A stretch of DNA of 37,975 nucleotides, taken from Methanosarcinaceae archaeon. GTDB lineage: Archaea; Halobacteriota; Methanosarcinia; Methanosarcinales; Methanosarcinaceae. The notes beneath the pieces were generated by a model. The model saw only the letters and a list, made by a program, of their open reading frames with translations, had not been told where the DNA came from and made no database searches. A program made the position numbers and the translations under genes. Location: positions 1 through 37,975 of the forward strand of contig PXAV01000094.1 in assembly GCA_003565715.1 (NCBI GenBank). The letters are read 5' to 3'. This document shows positions 21,203-31,706 of this stretch, piece by piece. Each line of letters starts with the position of its first letter. Within the stretch, counting starts at the first letter, position 1.

Positions 21203-22300
21203 CTATTTCACAAGTGAGTCGGGGCCTATCTTTGCAGTTCTTATCATGTGATCTGCAAGCACTAACGCCATCATAGATTCAGCAACTGGTACCATTCTTG
21301 GAGGTATTGTCGGATCATGTCTGCCATGTATCTCAATATCTATCTCTTTCATCGTGTTTGTATCCACACTTCTCTGAAGCTTTGATATAGAGGGTGTTGG
21401 TTTAACAGCTATTCTGCATATTATGGGCAATCCTGTGGATATGCCTCCTATTATACCGCCTGCATTGTTGTTATCGGGAATTGCCTTTTCTGTGTTGACC
21501 ACAAAAGGATCGTTCATCTGGCTTCCTTTCATTCTTGAACATTCAAACCCCGCTCCTATCTCCACACCTTTCACGGCACCTATACCCATCATGGCACAGG
21601 CAATATCTGCATCCAGCTTCTCAAAAACAGGTTCTCCCAGACCAGCTGGCACGCCAGTAGCAATAATCTCCACTATACCGCCTATACTATCCCCTGCAAG
21701 CCGGGCATCATTAACTCGCTCCAGCATTTTTTCTGCAGCCTTGGGATCAGCACAGCGTAGATGATTCTTAACAACATTGGCACGAATTTCTTCATATGTA
21801 AGCTTTTTGGATCTGATATTTCCCAGTTCTATAACATGGGCAAAAACATCAATTCCTGCAATTGAGAGTAGTTTTCTGGCTACTGCTCCACCTGCAACTC
21901 TTCCAATAGTCTCCCTGCCTGAAGATCTTCCTCCACCCCTGTGATCCCTTATCCCATATTTCTCTGAATAGCAAAAATCAGCATGACCCGGGCGGGGTAT
22001 GTTCCTTATAGGGTCATAGGCTCCAGAATCTGCATTTCTGTTCCATACAAGCATGGATACAGGCATTCCGGTTGTAAGGCCTTCAAATACACCCGATAAT
22101 ATTTCCACCGTATCATACTCTGATCGTGGGGTTGAAACATCGCTCTGACCTGGACGGCGTCTGTCAAGGTCCTTTTGGATATCATTTTCAGAAAGTTCAA
22201 GACCTGCAGGAACGCCATCAACAACTACTCCCAGTGCTTTTCCATGGGATTCGCCCCAAGTGGTTATCCTGAAAGAAGCTCCAAATGTATTTCCTGGCAT
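21203..22300 (-). CDS. aroC: Chorismate synthase
   Basis: [81 protein letters not shown]. Confidence 0.97.
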   Translation of the reverse strand: MPGNTFGASFRITTWGESHGKALGVVVDGVPAGLELSENDIQKDLDRRRPGQSDVSTPRSEYDTVEILSGVFEGLTTGMPVSMLVWNRNADSGAYDPIRNIPRPGHADFCYSEKYGIRDHRGGGRSSGRETIGRVAGGAVARKLLSIAGIDVFAHVIELGNIRSKKLTYEEIRANVVKNHLRCADPKAAEKMLERVNDARLAGDSIGGIVEIIATGVPAGLGEPVFEKLDADIACAMMGIGAVKGVEIGAGFECSRMKGSQMNDPFVVNTEKAIPDNNNAGGIIGGISTGLPIICRIAVKPTPSISKLQRSVDTNTMKEIDIEIHGRHDPTIPPRMVPVAESMMALVLADHMIRTAKIGPDSLVK

Positions 22301-22325
22301 AATCCTATAGATTCCCTGATCATAT

Positions 22326-23207
22326 TTATATCGACCGAGTGTGTGCAGGTTCTATGTGTACCATTACGTCCTCAATACCTTCAATATTCTCTTTGATACG
22401 ATATTGTACTATATGTGAAACAGTATGGGACTTATAAGTGCTCATATCCGGGTCCACTTCTACATGAAGGTCAACATATAAACTGCCCGGGGGTCCTCTT
22501 GTGCGTATGTTGTGGCACTCTATAACACCTTCTATGTTACGAACGATACTGGCGATCTTTTCTGTATCTATCTGTGATTCATCACATAGTATGGATAGAC
22601 TACGGAATATTATCTCGGCTCCGGCATGCAGTATCACAAGAGCTATCATTATTGATATCAACGGGTCTATGGCGGGGTAACCCAGATGTATCGCCACCAA
22701 TCCGATGACCACAGATATAGAGGTGTACATATCACTTTTAGTGTGTGCTGAGTCTGCAAGTAATACCTCACTGTCCAATTCTTCACCTTTGATCCTCTCA
22801 TAGGTCGTCACCCCGTAATTTATTATAATAGTCCCAAGCATAATAGCAAAACTTACAACTGTTACCTGTGGGTTTGCATCACTACCAAAGCGACCAAAGG
22901 CCGAGTGAACGATCTCAAAGGCTACGATTGCCAGTAACAAGGCTATCATTATAGATGCAATAGTCTCAAATTTACGATGTCCGTAAGGGTGTTCCCTGTC
23001 AGGTGGCTTGGCTGCGATATAGATACCTATCAAAGCAATTATATTGGATACCCCATCAAAAAGAGAATGATAACCATCTGCCTGCATGCTCAGCACATCT
23101 GTTTGTACACCGTAGGCAATTTTAGCAAAAGCCACCCCCAGATTGAGAAAAAGTAACAGAATTAATATTTTACGTATTTTCCTGAAACGCAGCTCTATAT
23201 CAGACAT
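22326..23207 (-). CDS. Cation diffusion facilitator family transporter
   Basis: [65 protein letters not shown]. Confidence 0.93.
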   Translation of the reverse strand: MSDIELRFRKIRKILILLLFLNLGVAFAKIAYGVQTDVLSMQADGYHSLFDGVSNIIALIGIYIAAKPPDREHPYGHRKFETIASIMIALLLAIVAFEIVHSAFGRFGSDANPQVTVVSFAIMLGTIIINYGVTTYERIKGEELDSEVLLADSAHTKSDMYTSISVVIGLVAIHLGYPAIDPLISIMIALVILHAGAEIIFRSLSILCDESQIDTEKIASIVRNIEGVIECHNIRTRGPPGSLYVDLHVEVDPDMSTYKSHTVSHIVQYRIKENIEGIEDVMVHIEPAHTRSI

Positions 23208-23410
23208 CAGTTGAAATATTGAACCTTAAACATATAAGGGATGTGATTAACCTGGCTAAAAAAAGAAGGCTTTCCAATACAATTTATACAATATTTGTTA
23301 ATTACATATTAATAACAAATGACTATAACTAACTCTCTTACTTAAGTTTTTGAGCTGCAATACAGGATAGGAGAAAATTATAGTTTATAGAAATATTCAA
23401 CATAATGTGC

Positions 23411-23428
23411 ATACACATATTTGTGTAT
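23411..23428. repeat. Short perfect palindrome upstream of lipoprotein gene
   Basis: ATACACA-TATT-TGTGTAT. Confidence 0.6.
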
Positions 23429-23594
23429 AACATACAGCACAAAAGTACAAACAAGCAAACAAGCAAATATATAAATACATAAAATATAATACAATATTAA
23501 TATATACTAATGTCAACAATGATAATAGTAATAATGCTGATTTTGTATTATAACACATTATGTCAATTTTTATTCCAACATAAATGGTGATAGC

Positions 23595-24311
23595 TTGTTG
23601 ATAAAGACAATAAACATTATATTCCTGCTAATAATACTTTTTCTTTTTTTACCTGGGAGTGGATGTCTTGAGGCATCTTCTGTAAAACCTGCGATCATAG
23701 ATGAGAATGCACTGATAGCCTATGGCTGGTCCCAAGTTTCAATTGAAGAGGGCTCTTTCTCACAGGTGATAAGCAGTTCAACTACAATAACCATCAACTC
23801 AAGCACTGTTAAATATCGTAATGACAGGCTTAGTAAGGAAGTAAATGAGCAGATACTCGAATTTAAAGAATCCAGCAAAGTACCTATTCCTCTGGAAGTA
23901 CCTCAGAACCTGAGTGCTCAGATAATCACCTATCGCATATCTCTGCCAATGGGAATCACAGTTCCTGAAAGAGTTATCTCAAGGATAATGGAGGGAAAGA
24001 TCAACGAAATAGAGCAAAGCAACAATATTGAGAACCTACAGGATACTACTACTAAAATACTGGTGCTGGCAGACGGAACAGAAACCTTTGTCAAAATGTT
24101 TTCTGCATCTGGCAATTCCACAGATAAGGGACTGAGTATGCTGGGCTTTGTAACTGCATTTGAAAGTGAAGGATCAAGCACCATTGTCTTTGGTCTGGTT
24201 CCTAACGGTTCATATACTATTGATGCGGGACCTGTAAATGGCACACTGTTCCATATAGATGGTCATAGCGAACGTAATCAGATGCTGCAACTTGTAAGTA
24301 CTGTAGAATAA
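23595..24311 (+). CDS. Hypothetical exported lipoprotein
   Basis: Signal peptide with lipobox-like LPGSGC; T/S-rich secreted domain, no family recognised. Confidence 0.7.
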   Translation: MLIKTINIIFLLIILFLFLPGSGCLEASSVKPAIIDENALIAYGWSQVSIEEGSFSQVISSSTTITINSSTVKYRNDRLSKEVNEQILEFKESSKVPIPLEVPQNLSAQIITYRISLPMGITVPERVISRIMEGKINEIEQSNNIENLQDTTTKILVLADGTETFVKMFSASGNSTDKGLSMLGFVTAFESEGSSTIVFGLVPNGSYTIDAGPVNGTLFHIDGHSERNQMLQLVSTVE

Positions 24312-24324
24312 GTACAGTTACTTA
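24295..24324 (+). terminator. Candidate hairpin terminator overlapping the stop of the lipoprotein gene
   Basis: TAAGTACTGT / ACAGTTACTTA, 10 bp with one bulge, followed by T-rich DNA. Confidence 0.5.
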
Positions 24325-24484
24325 TCATTTTGTTTATGACTACTATCAATGCAAATAGTATTATTGTAATTGTCTTAATTGATATGTTTTCTCATAAATA
24401 GTGGATATTTGATACCACTTGTAATCACAGGGATAGCTCTGAGCAACCGGAACATATATTTCACATAAATTAGCAGTTCAGAGC

Positions 24485-25261
24485 ATGGTAAAAATTGCTG
24501 TCACGGGAAAAGGTGGAGTCGGTAAGACAACACTTTCAGGAACACTTGCAAGGATGATGGCAAGGGATGGTTATGATGTCCTTGCAATTGATGCAGATGC
24601 CGATATGAACCTTGCCTCTTCATTGGGTATTGGAAAAGTCCCAAAACCTCTTACTGAGTACCAGGAGCTCATTGAAGAAAGAGCCGGGGAAAAAGAGGGA
24701 ATGTTCAAGTTCAATCCCAAGGTTGATGATATTGTGGACATGTTCGGTGTTGCGGGTCCTGATAATGTTAAGATGCTTGTAATGGGTACTATAGAAAGGG
24801 GGGGAAGTGGATGCATGTGTCCTGCATCAGCTTTCCTGCGGGCTTTTTTGAGGCATTCAGTACTTAAGGATACCAGCGCAGTGATACTTGATATGGAAGC
24901 TGGTATCGAACACCTTGGAAGAGGTACTACAAGAGGAATAGACCTTATGATAGTTGTAGTAGAGCCAGGCCTGCGTTCAATTGAAACAGCAAAGAGGATC
25001 AAGGACCTTTCTGAGGGAATTGAAATTAAAAATCTTGCAGCAGTCATAAACAAAGGCACATCTGCTAACATAAGGCCAAAACTTGAAGAGCTTGGAATTC
25101 CTGTCTTGGGTGAGATACCATACGATGCCCATCTTGTGGATGCGGATTTCAATGGACTTGCACCAATAGATGTTGGAGGAAAATGGGTGGACTCTGTCAG
25201 TAGTATTAAAGATCGGATGCTTGAGCTGGTAGAGGGATTTAAGGACCTAGATAATAAATGA
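24485..25261 (+). CDS. cooC: CooC-type P-loop ATPase (CODH nickel-insertion accessory protein family)
   Basis: KIAVTGKGGVGKTTLSGTLARMMA (deviant Walker A), CMCP (CXC motif), DMEAGIEHLGRGT. Confidence 0.88.
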   Translation: MVKIAVTGKGGVGKTTLSGTLARMMARDGYDVLAIDADADMNLASSLGIGKVPKPLTEYQELIEERAGEKEGMFKFNPKVDDIVDMFGVAGPDNVKMLVMGTIERGGSGCMCPASAFLRAFLRHSVLKDTSAVILDMEAGIEHLGRGTTRGIDLMIVVVEPGLRSIETAKRIKDLSEGIEIKNLAAVINKGTSANIRPKLEELGIPVLGEIPYDAHLVDADFNGLAPIDVGGKWVDSVSSIKDRMLELVEGFKDLDNK

Positions 25262-25294
25262 GAAAAGTCCACGATAAATTATCAAGCTTATCTT

Positions 25295-26653
25295 TCACAT
25301 GAAAAAGACGATAACAGGTACCATTATAACTCCCATGGCATGCGATTTTCTTATCTGGATGAATGAGGCTATCATCCCCATAGGTGTTGCTATGATAAAT
25401 ATCATAAGTCCGAAGGGACCTGTAAATAGCAGGCACATGAGCAAAAGCAAAAAGATTATTGTGTAGCACAGTAGCGGATAATCAAGTTCTGAGAGTCTGT
25501 GATGTATACTGTCTCCCAGAAATATAGTGGAATAGTATGAAAGGATTGCTGTCAATGCCATAGCGCAAAGGAACAGTATAACTATTCCTCCCTCAAACCA
25601 TACATCTCCAAGCAATTCATCGACAGCTACCATTGCTCCACTACGTGTTCTTCCAATAACTGCGAGTGCCATCAGTGCAAATATAGCATTACAGGTGTTG
25701 ACACCTGAAACTGAAACAATGAACTCCTTAGCAGATTCAAGCACACTATCATCATTATATTTATGTTCACAGTCTTTGTTGTTGAAGGTATCAAAGTCCT
25801 GTTTTATAAAAAGGCGGGCAAATACTGTTGCAACAGAGGATGATATCCCTGGTATCCAGGCAACAAGGGAACCTGAAGTTCCTCCCACCACGATACCCCT
25901 TAGGATCTTTATTTTGTTAAGTTCCATACGTGAAGCCAGTTGTGGGGGTATGCTGGAACTTGACATCAGGCTTATTATAAGCTGTGAGGAACCAAAAAGT
26001 CCACTTAGAAGGGGTAGAAGGATGGAAGGTTCCCCAAAGCTTATGAAAGGTCTCATCAGGTGGTCCATGCTAAATGCAAACATGCCCAAAGATCCGGAAA
26101 GAAGGAATATAAGTAGTGCAAAGAATCTGCTTTTTATTTTTTTTAGCAGGTCTTCTCCAGGAAAGCTTGATCCTCTTTCTGTAAGGATCATGATCATTGC
26201 AATGAATATCAGTATCCAGGATATGTTATTCTGGACCATGGGGTATGCATGCCTGAAGACCAAAGATAGCGGAACAGCTATGAATAATGCAAGTGCTACC
26301 GAGCCGGCACTCCCAAGTGCTGACAGGCGTATGGCCTCAGCTCCTCTTCCTTCAAGCAGCATCTTATGCCCCGGAAGGACAGCCAGAGCCATATCTGAGC
26401 TGGGCGCACCCAGGAATATTGAAGGAATAACATCATGGAATGTGTGAGATATTGCATTTGCAAGTATCATCGCGGCAATGCAGACAACAGGGAGGCCATT
26501 TTGGGAAAGTACGGGGGATAATGCCAGTAGTATCAGTGCGAAGTTGTTTGTGTGTATTCCGGGAACCATGCCAGAGACAAGTCCCAGAAGATAACCTACA
26601 AAAACCGATATTAAAAAAATCCACAATGGAACATCTGCAACCACATTCATCAC
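25295..26653 (-). CDS. Tripartite tricarboxylate transporter permease-like membrane protein (TctA/COG1784-like)
   Basis: LGLVSGMVPGIHTNNFALILLALSP, DVIPSIFLGAPSSDMALAVLPGHKMLLEGRGAEAIRLSALGS. Confidence 0.82.
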   Translation of the reverse strand: MMNVVADVPLWIFLISVFVGYLLGLVSGMVPGIHTNNFALILLALSPVLSQNGLPVVCIAAMILANAISHTFHDVIPSIFLGAPSSDMALAVLPGHKMLLEGRGAEAIRLSALGSAGSVALALFIAVPLSLVFRHAYPMVQNNISWILIFIAMIMILTERGSSFPGEDLLKKIKSRFFALLIFLLSGSLGMFAFSMDHLMRPFISFGEPSILLPLLSGLFGSSQLIISLMSSSSIPPQLASRMELNKIKILRGIVVGGTSGSLVAWIPGISSSVATVFARLFIKQDFDTFNNKDCEHKYNDDSVLESAKEFIVSVSGVNTCNAIFALMALAVIGRTRSGAMVAVDELLGDVWFEGGIVILFLCAMALTAILSYYSTIFLGDSIHHRLSELDYPLLCYTIIFLLLLMCLLFTGPFGLMIFIIATPMGMIASFIQIRKSHAMGVIMVPVIVFFM

Positions 26654-26817
26654 TATTTCCTGAAATATTTATTCAGGAATATTTGATTAGTACTTAATTT
26701 TTCCTTTTCTATTTTAAAATAAATTTAGTACAATAATTTGTTTGATATAATTTACTTGCTTTAATAACATGTTTTTCAGGACACTTTTAAATAATAGTAT
26801 TCACTGAGCTAATGTAG

Positions 26818-27750
26818 ATGGAAACCAGGATTATCAGATGTAATAAATGTAATAATGATGCCATAATTTTTCAGAAATACTCTGGCATGCATCTTTGTAA
26901 AAAACATTTTATAGAAGATGTTGAGCGTAAAATAAAACTGACCATCAGAAAACATTACAATGTTAAAAAGAATGAGGTCATTGCAGTAGGTCTAAGTGGT
27001 GGTAAGGACAGCAGTACTACCCTTTACATATTACACCATATATTTGGAAAAAGACCTGATATAGAAATTGTCGGTATATCGATAGATGAAGGTATTAAAG
27101 GCTATCGTTCTGACACGATAGACTCTGCACGAAAGCTTACAGTAGAACTTGGTATAAAGCATATTGTGCGTTCATTCAAAGAAGAATATAGTACTACAAT
27201 GGATGATATAGCTCCTATGCAGAGGGAAAAGGGAGCATGTAGCTATTGCGGTGTTCTAAGGAAGTCTCTGTTAAACAAAGTTGCACTGGAGATAGGAGCT
27301 ACAAAACTGGCAATTGGGCACAACCTTGATGATGAGGCTCAGACCATTATGTTGAACCACTTAAAAGGTGATGTCTCCCGCATGGTCCGGCTTGCTCAAC
27401 CAAAGGCACTTCAGGGCCTTGTTCTAAGAATGAAACCTCTCAGGCAGATTCCTGAGAAAGAAGTTGCACTTTATGCATATCTGCATGATCTTCCAATGGG
27501 CTTTGGAGGGTGTCCATATGCCCATGAGGCAATGAGAAGGGAGATAAGGGTGATACTTAATGACCTTGAGGTCAGACACCCGGGCACTAAATATGCACTG
27601 GTTAGTGGATTTGATAAGGTGTCGGGCATACTGGGACGCGAATTTCCTCAGGAGGGACTATCAACGTGTAGCATCTGCAAACAGGCATGTACTGATTCGA
27701 TATGCCAGGCCTGCAGGTTACTCAAACGTGATCAATGTTCAACCACATAG
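26818..27750 (+). CDS. tRNA 2-thiolation-type PP-loop ATPase (Ncs6/TtuA, TIGR00269-like)
   Basis: Zn finger CNKCNNDAIIFQKYSGMHLCKKHF; PP-loop VGLSGGKDSSTTLYIL; CSYCGVLRK; GHNLDDEAQTIMLNHLKGD; C-terminal CSICKQACTDSICQAC. Confidence 0.92.
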   Translation: METRIIRCNKCNNDAIIFQKYSGMHLCKKHFIEDVERKIKLTIRKHYNVKKNEVIAVGLSGGKDSSTTLYILHHIFGKRPDIEIVGISIDEGIKGYRSDTIDSARKLTVELGIKHIVRSFKEEYSTTMDDIAPMQREKGACSYCGVLRKSLLNKVALEIGATKLAIGHNLDDEAQTIMLNHLKGDVSRMVRLAQPKALQGLVLRMKPLRQIPEKEVALYAYLHDLPMGFGGCPYAHEAMRREIRVILNDLEVRHPGTKYALVSGFDKVSGILGREFPQEGLSTCSICKQACTDSICQACRLLKRDQCSTT

Positions 27751-28646
27751 TCTTCAAAAGAGTATAGCTTTCTATTTGTCCTGGCCAGGTACAGCCTCGT
27801 AAGCCACACGGTTAAAAGAGGTTGTATAATAATTATACCAATAATAAAATCCAAAAATGTCCATATCTGTGAAATGAGATCAATACCGTGTGCTAACTGA
27901 CCTATAAGGATGAAGAAAATAGTAATACCATTTACCAGTATCCATGCAGCAAATACAGTCAGCTTATTGGTTAAGAATACCAATATACCTTTCTCAATGC
28001 CTGTAATAGGGTCTAGATTATCGGCTACAAGGGCGTAGTCGACAAGTATTAGTATTATATTAAGTACCAGCAGGTATAGTACCCATAATGAGACACCCAG
28101 CACCAATAACAAGGAACCAGCTATAACGCTCTGTGGATCTGTAATCATACTCCTGAAGCCACCCATCGCGACAATTCCCGGCAAAACTAGAATAAGACCT
28201 GCAAGGGCAAGCATATAGATTAGAACTTTGGTCAGGAACAGGTTCATATAATTCGATTTGCCTGCGTAAAACATATCTCCAAGATCCGTATATCCTTTTT
28301 CAGATGCTGCTTTTGCCATACCAATGGCCCCTGCCCTGAAATAAGAGTGTATCAACAGATATATGATTATGAACAAGATTCCCAGTATAAGCACTGCTCC
28401 TATTTGCGATGTGGCAATTGAACCCACTGCAGCTGTAATATCTTCTGGAGATAGATTTGATGTATCTATATTCTGACTTGTGATGGAAGGTGCTATAAAT
28501 ACAACTGTCAGCACAAGGGCCGAGAAAAAAAAGAGCAATAATGTAGTTATTGTTTCAAGTATGAATGGTATGCATATGTTAATGTTTTTTATCCAGGTAT
28601 TAAATCCTTTTGTAACAATTGTTTGAATGCCCTCTACCATTGTCAT
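27732..28646 (-). CDS. Hypothetical multi-TM membrane protein
   Basis: 304 aa with about six hydrophobic segments; no catalytic motif recognised. Confidence 0.7.
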   Translation of the reverse strand: MTMVEGIQTIVTKGFNTWIKNINICIPFILETITTLLLFFFSALVLTVVFIAPSITSQNIDTSNLSPEDITAAVGSIATSQIGAVLILGILFIIIYLLIHSYFRAGAIGMAKAASEKGYTDLGDMFYAGKSNYMNLFLTKVLIYMLALAGLILVLPGIVAMGGFRSMITDPQSVIAGSLLLVLGVSLWVLYLLVLNIILILVDYALVADNLDPITGIEKGILVFLTNKLTVFAAWILVNGITIFFILIGQLAHGIDLISQIWTFLDFIIGIIIIQPLLTVWLTRLYLARTNRKLYSFEDYVVEH

Positions 28647-28810
28647 AGCTCCGAAGATGCTACTTTTCTATGTATACCTCATATTTATTTGCATCCCACA
28701 GGTGAAATATTGTGCTGTTAAAAAACCATGTTTTTATAGTATGTTTTTTATACGAAGTTATTTTTTTAAGAATGAAAAAACATAAATATTATCAAGTAAT
28801 GTAACGATTG

Positions 28811-28902
28811 TTTTGCGCGGGTGGCTTTTTTTATACATTAAACCCACTCCCACACTAAACCCCCACTCCCCAAATAAAAAAAACCCAACCATCCGTGCAA
28901 AA
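28811..28902 (+). ncRNA. Candidate structured RNA: 14-bp hairpin with C-rich loop
   Basis: TTTTGCGCGGGTGG (28811-28824) pairs with CCATCCGTGCAAAA (28889-28902) over 14 bp with two G.U pairs in the + strand transcript; inner T7/A8 pairing. Confidence 0.45.
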
Positions 28903-29088
28903 TCACTTTTTTAAATGGATTATTTCAGATTTGCTTATATTAAAATTTACTACCTCAATGTATCCTTGCTAAATTACCCATATTGCTAAATTGATGAAAT
29001 AAAAACCATTATAAGTTTTTTTGATGTTAACTGTCTAATTAATCGATAGGTTCATATTAATTGTGTTCTATTTCAATCTGCTTGTGAC

Positions 29089-29227
29089 ATGAAATTATCT
29101 GAGGTTTCTCATCGGTATACTATTATGTACATATGTGCTGAGAATGGTTCCATCAAGATTACAAAATCATGTTAATATTATAACATGCTGATTGTCATTT
29201 CACTGATCAATTATCAGATAGTTTCAT
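29089..29227 (+). promoter_or_regulatory. Candidate structured 5' leader of hppA
   Basis: ATGAAATTATCTGA (29089-29102) pairs with TCAGATAGTTTCAT (29214-29227), 14 bp with one U.G; inner hairpins TTCTCA/TGAGAA and CATGTTA/TAACATG. Confidence 0.4.
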
Positions 29228-29309
29228 ATTAATAATAAATAAAAATTATGTGGTATAAACAAATAAGAAATAAATATGGTTTATTTAAGTAATTTATAGG
29301 AGTTATACA

Positions 29310-31328
29310 ATGGATGGTTTGATATATCTTGCTCCTCTAGCAGGTATAATTAGTCTGATGTTTGCTGCTTTCTTTGCACGTAGTGTATTGAAAGAAGGAA
29401 CAGGCAACGAGAAAATGCAGGAGGTATCCCTGGCAATACAGGAAGGTGCAATGGCATACCTGAATCGCCAGTTCAAGACAATAGCAGTTGTTGCTATAGT
29501 TATTGCGGTCCTGATAGTTATCCTGCTCAAAGATGATGGTATTAAGATAGCAATTGGCTTCCTGGTTGGCGCTGCCAGCTCTGCTCTTGCAGGATACATA
29601 GGAATGAACGTATCTGTAAGAGCAAATGTGCGTACAGCGCACGCAGCTTCAAAGGGTCTGAAACATGCACTTTCAGTTGCGTTCCGTGGAGGAGCTGTTA
29701 CAGGTCTTGCAGTTGTAGGTCTTGCACTGCTGGGAACCAGTGGATTCTACATCATTTACGGAAATGTTGATCTGGTTCTGGGATTTGCTTTTGGTGCAAG
29801 TCTTATCAGTCTTTTTGCCAGGGTTGGTGGTGGTATCTATACAAAGGCTGCAGACGTTGGTGCTGACCTGGTAGGAAAGGTCGAGGCTGGAATCCCTGAG
29901 GATGACCCACGTAATGCAGGTGTCATTGCAGACAATGTGGGTGACAATGTAGGTGATTGTGCCGGAATGGGTGCTGACCTTTTTGAAACATACGTAGTTA
30001 CCGTTCTTGCAGCAATGCTTCTTGGCTCACTTATAATTGACACACATGCCAACGCAATACTATATCCACTTATATTAGGTGCAGTTGCCATTTTTGCCTC
30101 TATCATCGCAATGTTCTTTGTAAAGGTTGGTGATGATGGTAAGATAATGAAAGCACTTTACAAAGGAGTTGCCGTATCTGCAGTTCTATGTATGATTGCC
30201 TTTTATGCTGTTACAGACTGGCTACTTGGGGACATAAGATTCTACTTTGCTGCACTTGTTGGTGTTGTGATAATGGTCCTAATGGTCGTTTTTACCGAAT
30301 ACTATACATCCACGAGTTTCCGTCCGGTAAAGACAATAGCTCAGTCTTCTGAGACTGGAGCCGGTACAAATGTCATATCTGGTCTTGCTATAGGCTTTGA
30401 GAGCACTGCTCTTCCTATGGTCATAATTTCTGGTGGTATTCTTGCAGCATTCTTTGTTGTCGGTGGTGCAACTACCCCGGCCATAGGACTCTATGGAATC
30501 GCTGTAGCTGCTGCTGCTATGCTTTCAACCACCGGTATGATCGTGGCACTTGACTCTTATGGTCCTGTCACAGACAATGCAGGTGGCATTGCTGAGATGG
30601 CAGGTCTGCCTGCAGATGTTAGGGAAATTACCGATTCCCTTGATGCTGTTGGTAACACAACTAAAGCTGTGACCAAGGGTTATGCCATAGGCTCAGCTGC
30701 ACTGGGTGCATTGGCCCTGTTTGCAGATTACAGATACAAGGTAGATCTTGACATAGGAGTTCTTGCTCTTGATAATCCTCTTGTGCTTGTTGGTCTTTTC
30801 ATTGGTGCCCTGCTTCCCTTTGTATTCACTGCCGTTACAATGCGTGCAGTTGGAAGGGCTGCCTTTGAAGTGGTCAATGAGGTCCGCAGGCAGTTTAGGG
30901 AAATACCCGGTATAATGGATGGAACCGCAAAGCCAGAATATGGTCGCTGTGTGGATATAGTTACAAGTGCAGCCATTAAAGAGATGGCAATTCCAGGTCT
31001 GCTTGCTGTTGTAGTTCCTATATTAGTAGGAGTTGTACTGGGACCCCTGGCACTTGGAGGTCTTCTAATAGGTATTATCGCATCTGGTCTTCTGCTTGCT
31101 TTGACAATGTCAAATAGCGGTGGAGCATGGGATAACGCCAAGAAACTAATAGAAGATGGCGCCCATGGTGGAAAAGGTTCAGAGGCTCACAAAGCTGCTG
31201 TTGTTGGTGACACGGTGGGTGATCCTTTCAAGGACACATCAGGTCCTGCGATCAATCCGCTGATAAAAGTGGTGAATGTTGTTGCACTACTGTTCTCTTC
31301 CTTGTTTATAGGTGGAGGATTAATATAA
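29310..31328 (+). CDS. hppA: Membrane-bound proton-translocating pyrophosphatase (K+-independent type)
   Basis: [60 protein letters not shown] signature; [22 protein letters not shown]. Confidence 0.97.
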   Translation: MDGLIYLAPLAGIISLMFAAFFARSVLKEGTGNEKMQEVSLAIQEGAMAYLNRQFKTIAVVAIVIAVLIVILLKDDGIKIAIGFLVGAASSALAGYIGMNVSVRANVRTAHAASKGLKHALSVAFRGGAVTGLAVVGLALLGTSGFYIIYGNVDLVLGFAFGASLISLFARVGGGIYTKAADVGADLVGKVEAGIPEDDPRNAGVIADNVGDNVGDCAGMGADLFETYVVTVLAAMLLGSLIIDTHANAILYPLILGAVAIFASIIAMFFVKVGDDGKIMKALYKGVAVSAVLCMIAFYAVTDWLLGDIRFYFAALVGVVIMVLMVVFTEYYTSTSFRPVKTIAQSSETGAGTNVISGLAIGFESTALPMVIISGGILAAFFVVGGATTPAIGLYGIAVAAAAMLSTTGMIVALDSYGPVTDNAGGIAEMAGLPADVREITDSLDAVGNTTKAVTKGYAIGSAALGALALFADYRYKVDLDIGVLALDNPLVLVGLFIGALLPFVFTAVTMRAVGRAAFEVVNEVRRQFREIPGIMDGTAKPEYGRCVDIVTSAAIKEMAIPGLLAVVVPILVGVVLGPLALGGLLIGIIASGLLLALTMSNSGGAWDNAKKLIEDGAHGGKGSEAHKAAVVGDTVGDPFKDTSGPAINPLIKVVNVVALLFSSLFIGGGLI

Positions 31329-31340
31329 ATACACCATTTA

Positions 31341-31368
31341 TCCGCTTTTAAACGCGGATATTTTTTTC
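31341..31368 (+). terminator. Intrinsic-like terminator of hppA
   Basis: ATCCGC-TTTTAAAC-GCGGAT followed by ATTTTTTT. Confidence 0.75.
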
Positions 31369-31544
31369 ATCTTTTTTCATTATTTATTACTAATGGTTAT
31401 TTTTGATATTAATTTATCTTCTTGTTATATTGAGAATTTTATTACTACTTTTCGTATATATGCAAATCTTCGTATATCTGCAAATGAATGATTTCTGTTC
31501 TCTACTAGAAAAAGACAAAAAGAGCAGAATAATTTACTGTAAAC

Positions 31545-31569
31545 AAAAAAAGGTAACTTTTTAGCTACC
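31545..31569 (-). terminator. Intrinsic-like terminator of the minus-strand hypothetical pair
   Basis: Minus strand GGTAGCT-AAAA-AGTTACC (7 bp, one G.U) then TTTTTTT. Confidence 0.7.
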
Positions 31570-31706
31570 AATAACAAGTGTGAATATATAATAGGTTTAT
31601 ATTTTCTGATTCAAGCCTGATATGTCCAAGAAGGAAACAAATTTTAGAATTTCTTCATGGAGTATATATAATATAAATATTATTATGCCTTTGCATTTTC
31701 AAATCT

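Noticed and set aside
23444-23468. ACAAACAAGCAAACAAGCAAA direct repeats, considered as CRISPR or origin iterons
   Set aside because: Short, no spacers, no cas or orc1/cdc6 genes in the window.
24571-25272. Long antisense ORF (233 aa)
   Set aside because: Antisense to cooC; Ser/Pro/Ile-rich composition typical of a complementary-frame artefact. The same applies to the other long antisense ORFs (e.g. 25695-26447, 18414-18833, 9136-9585).
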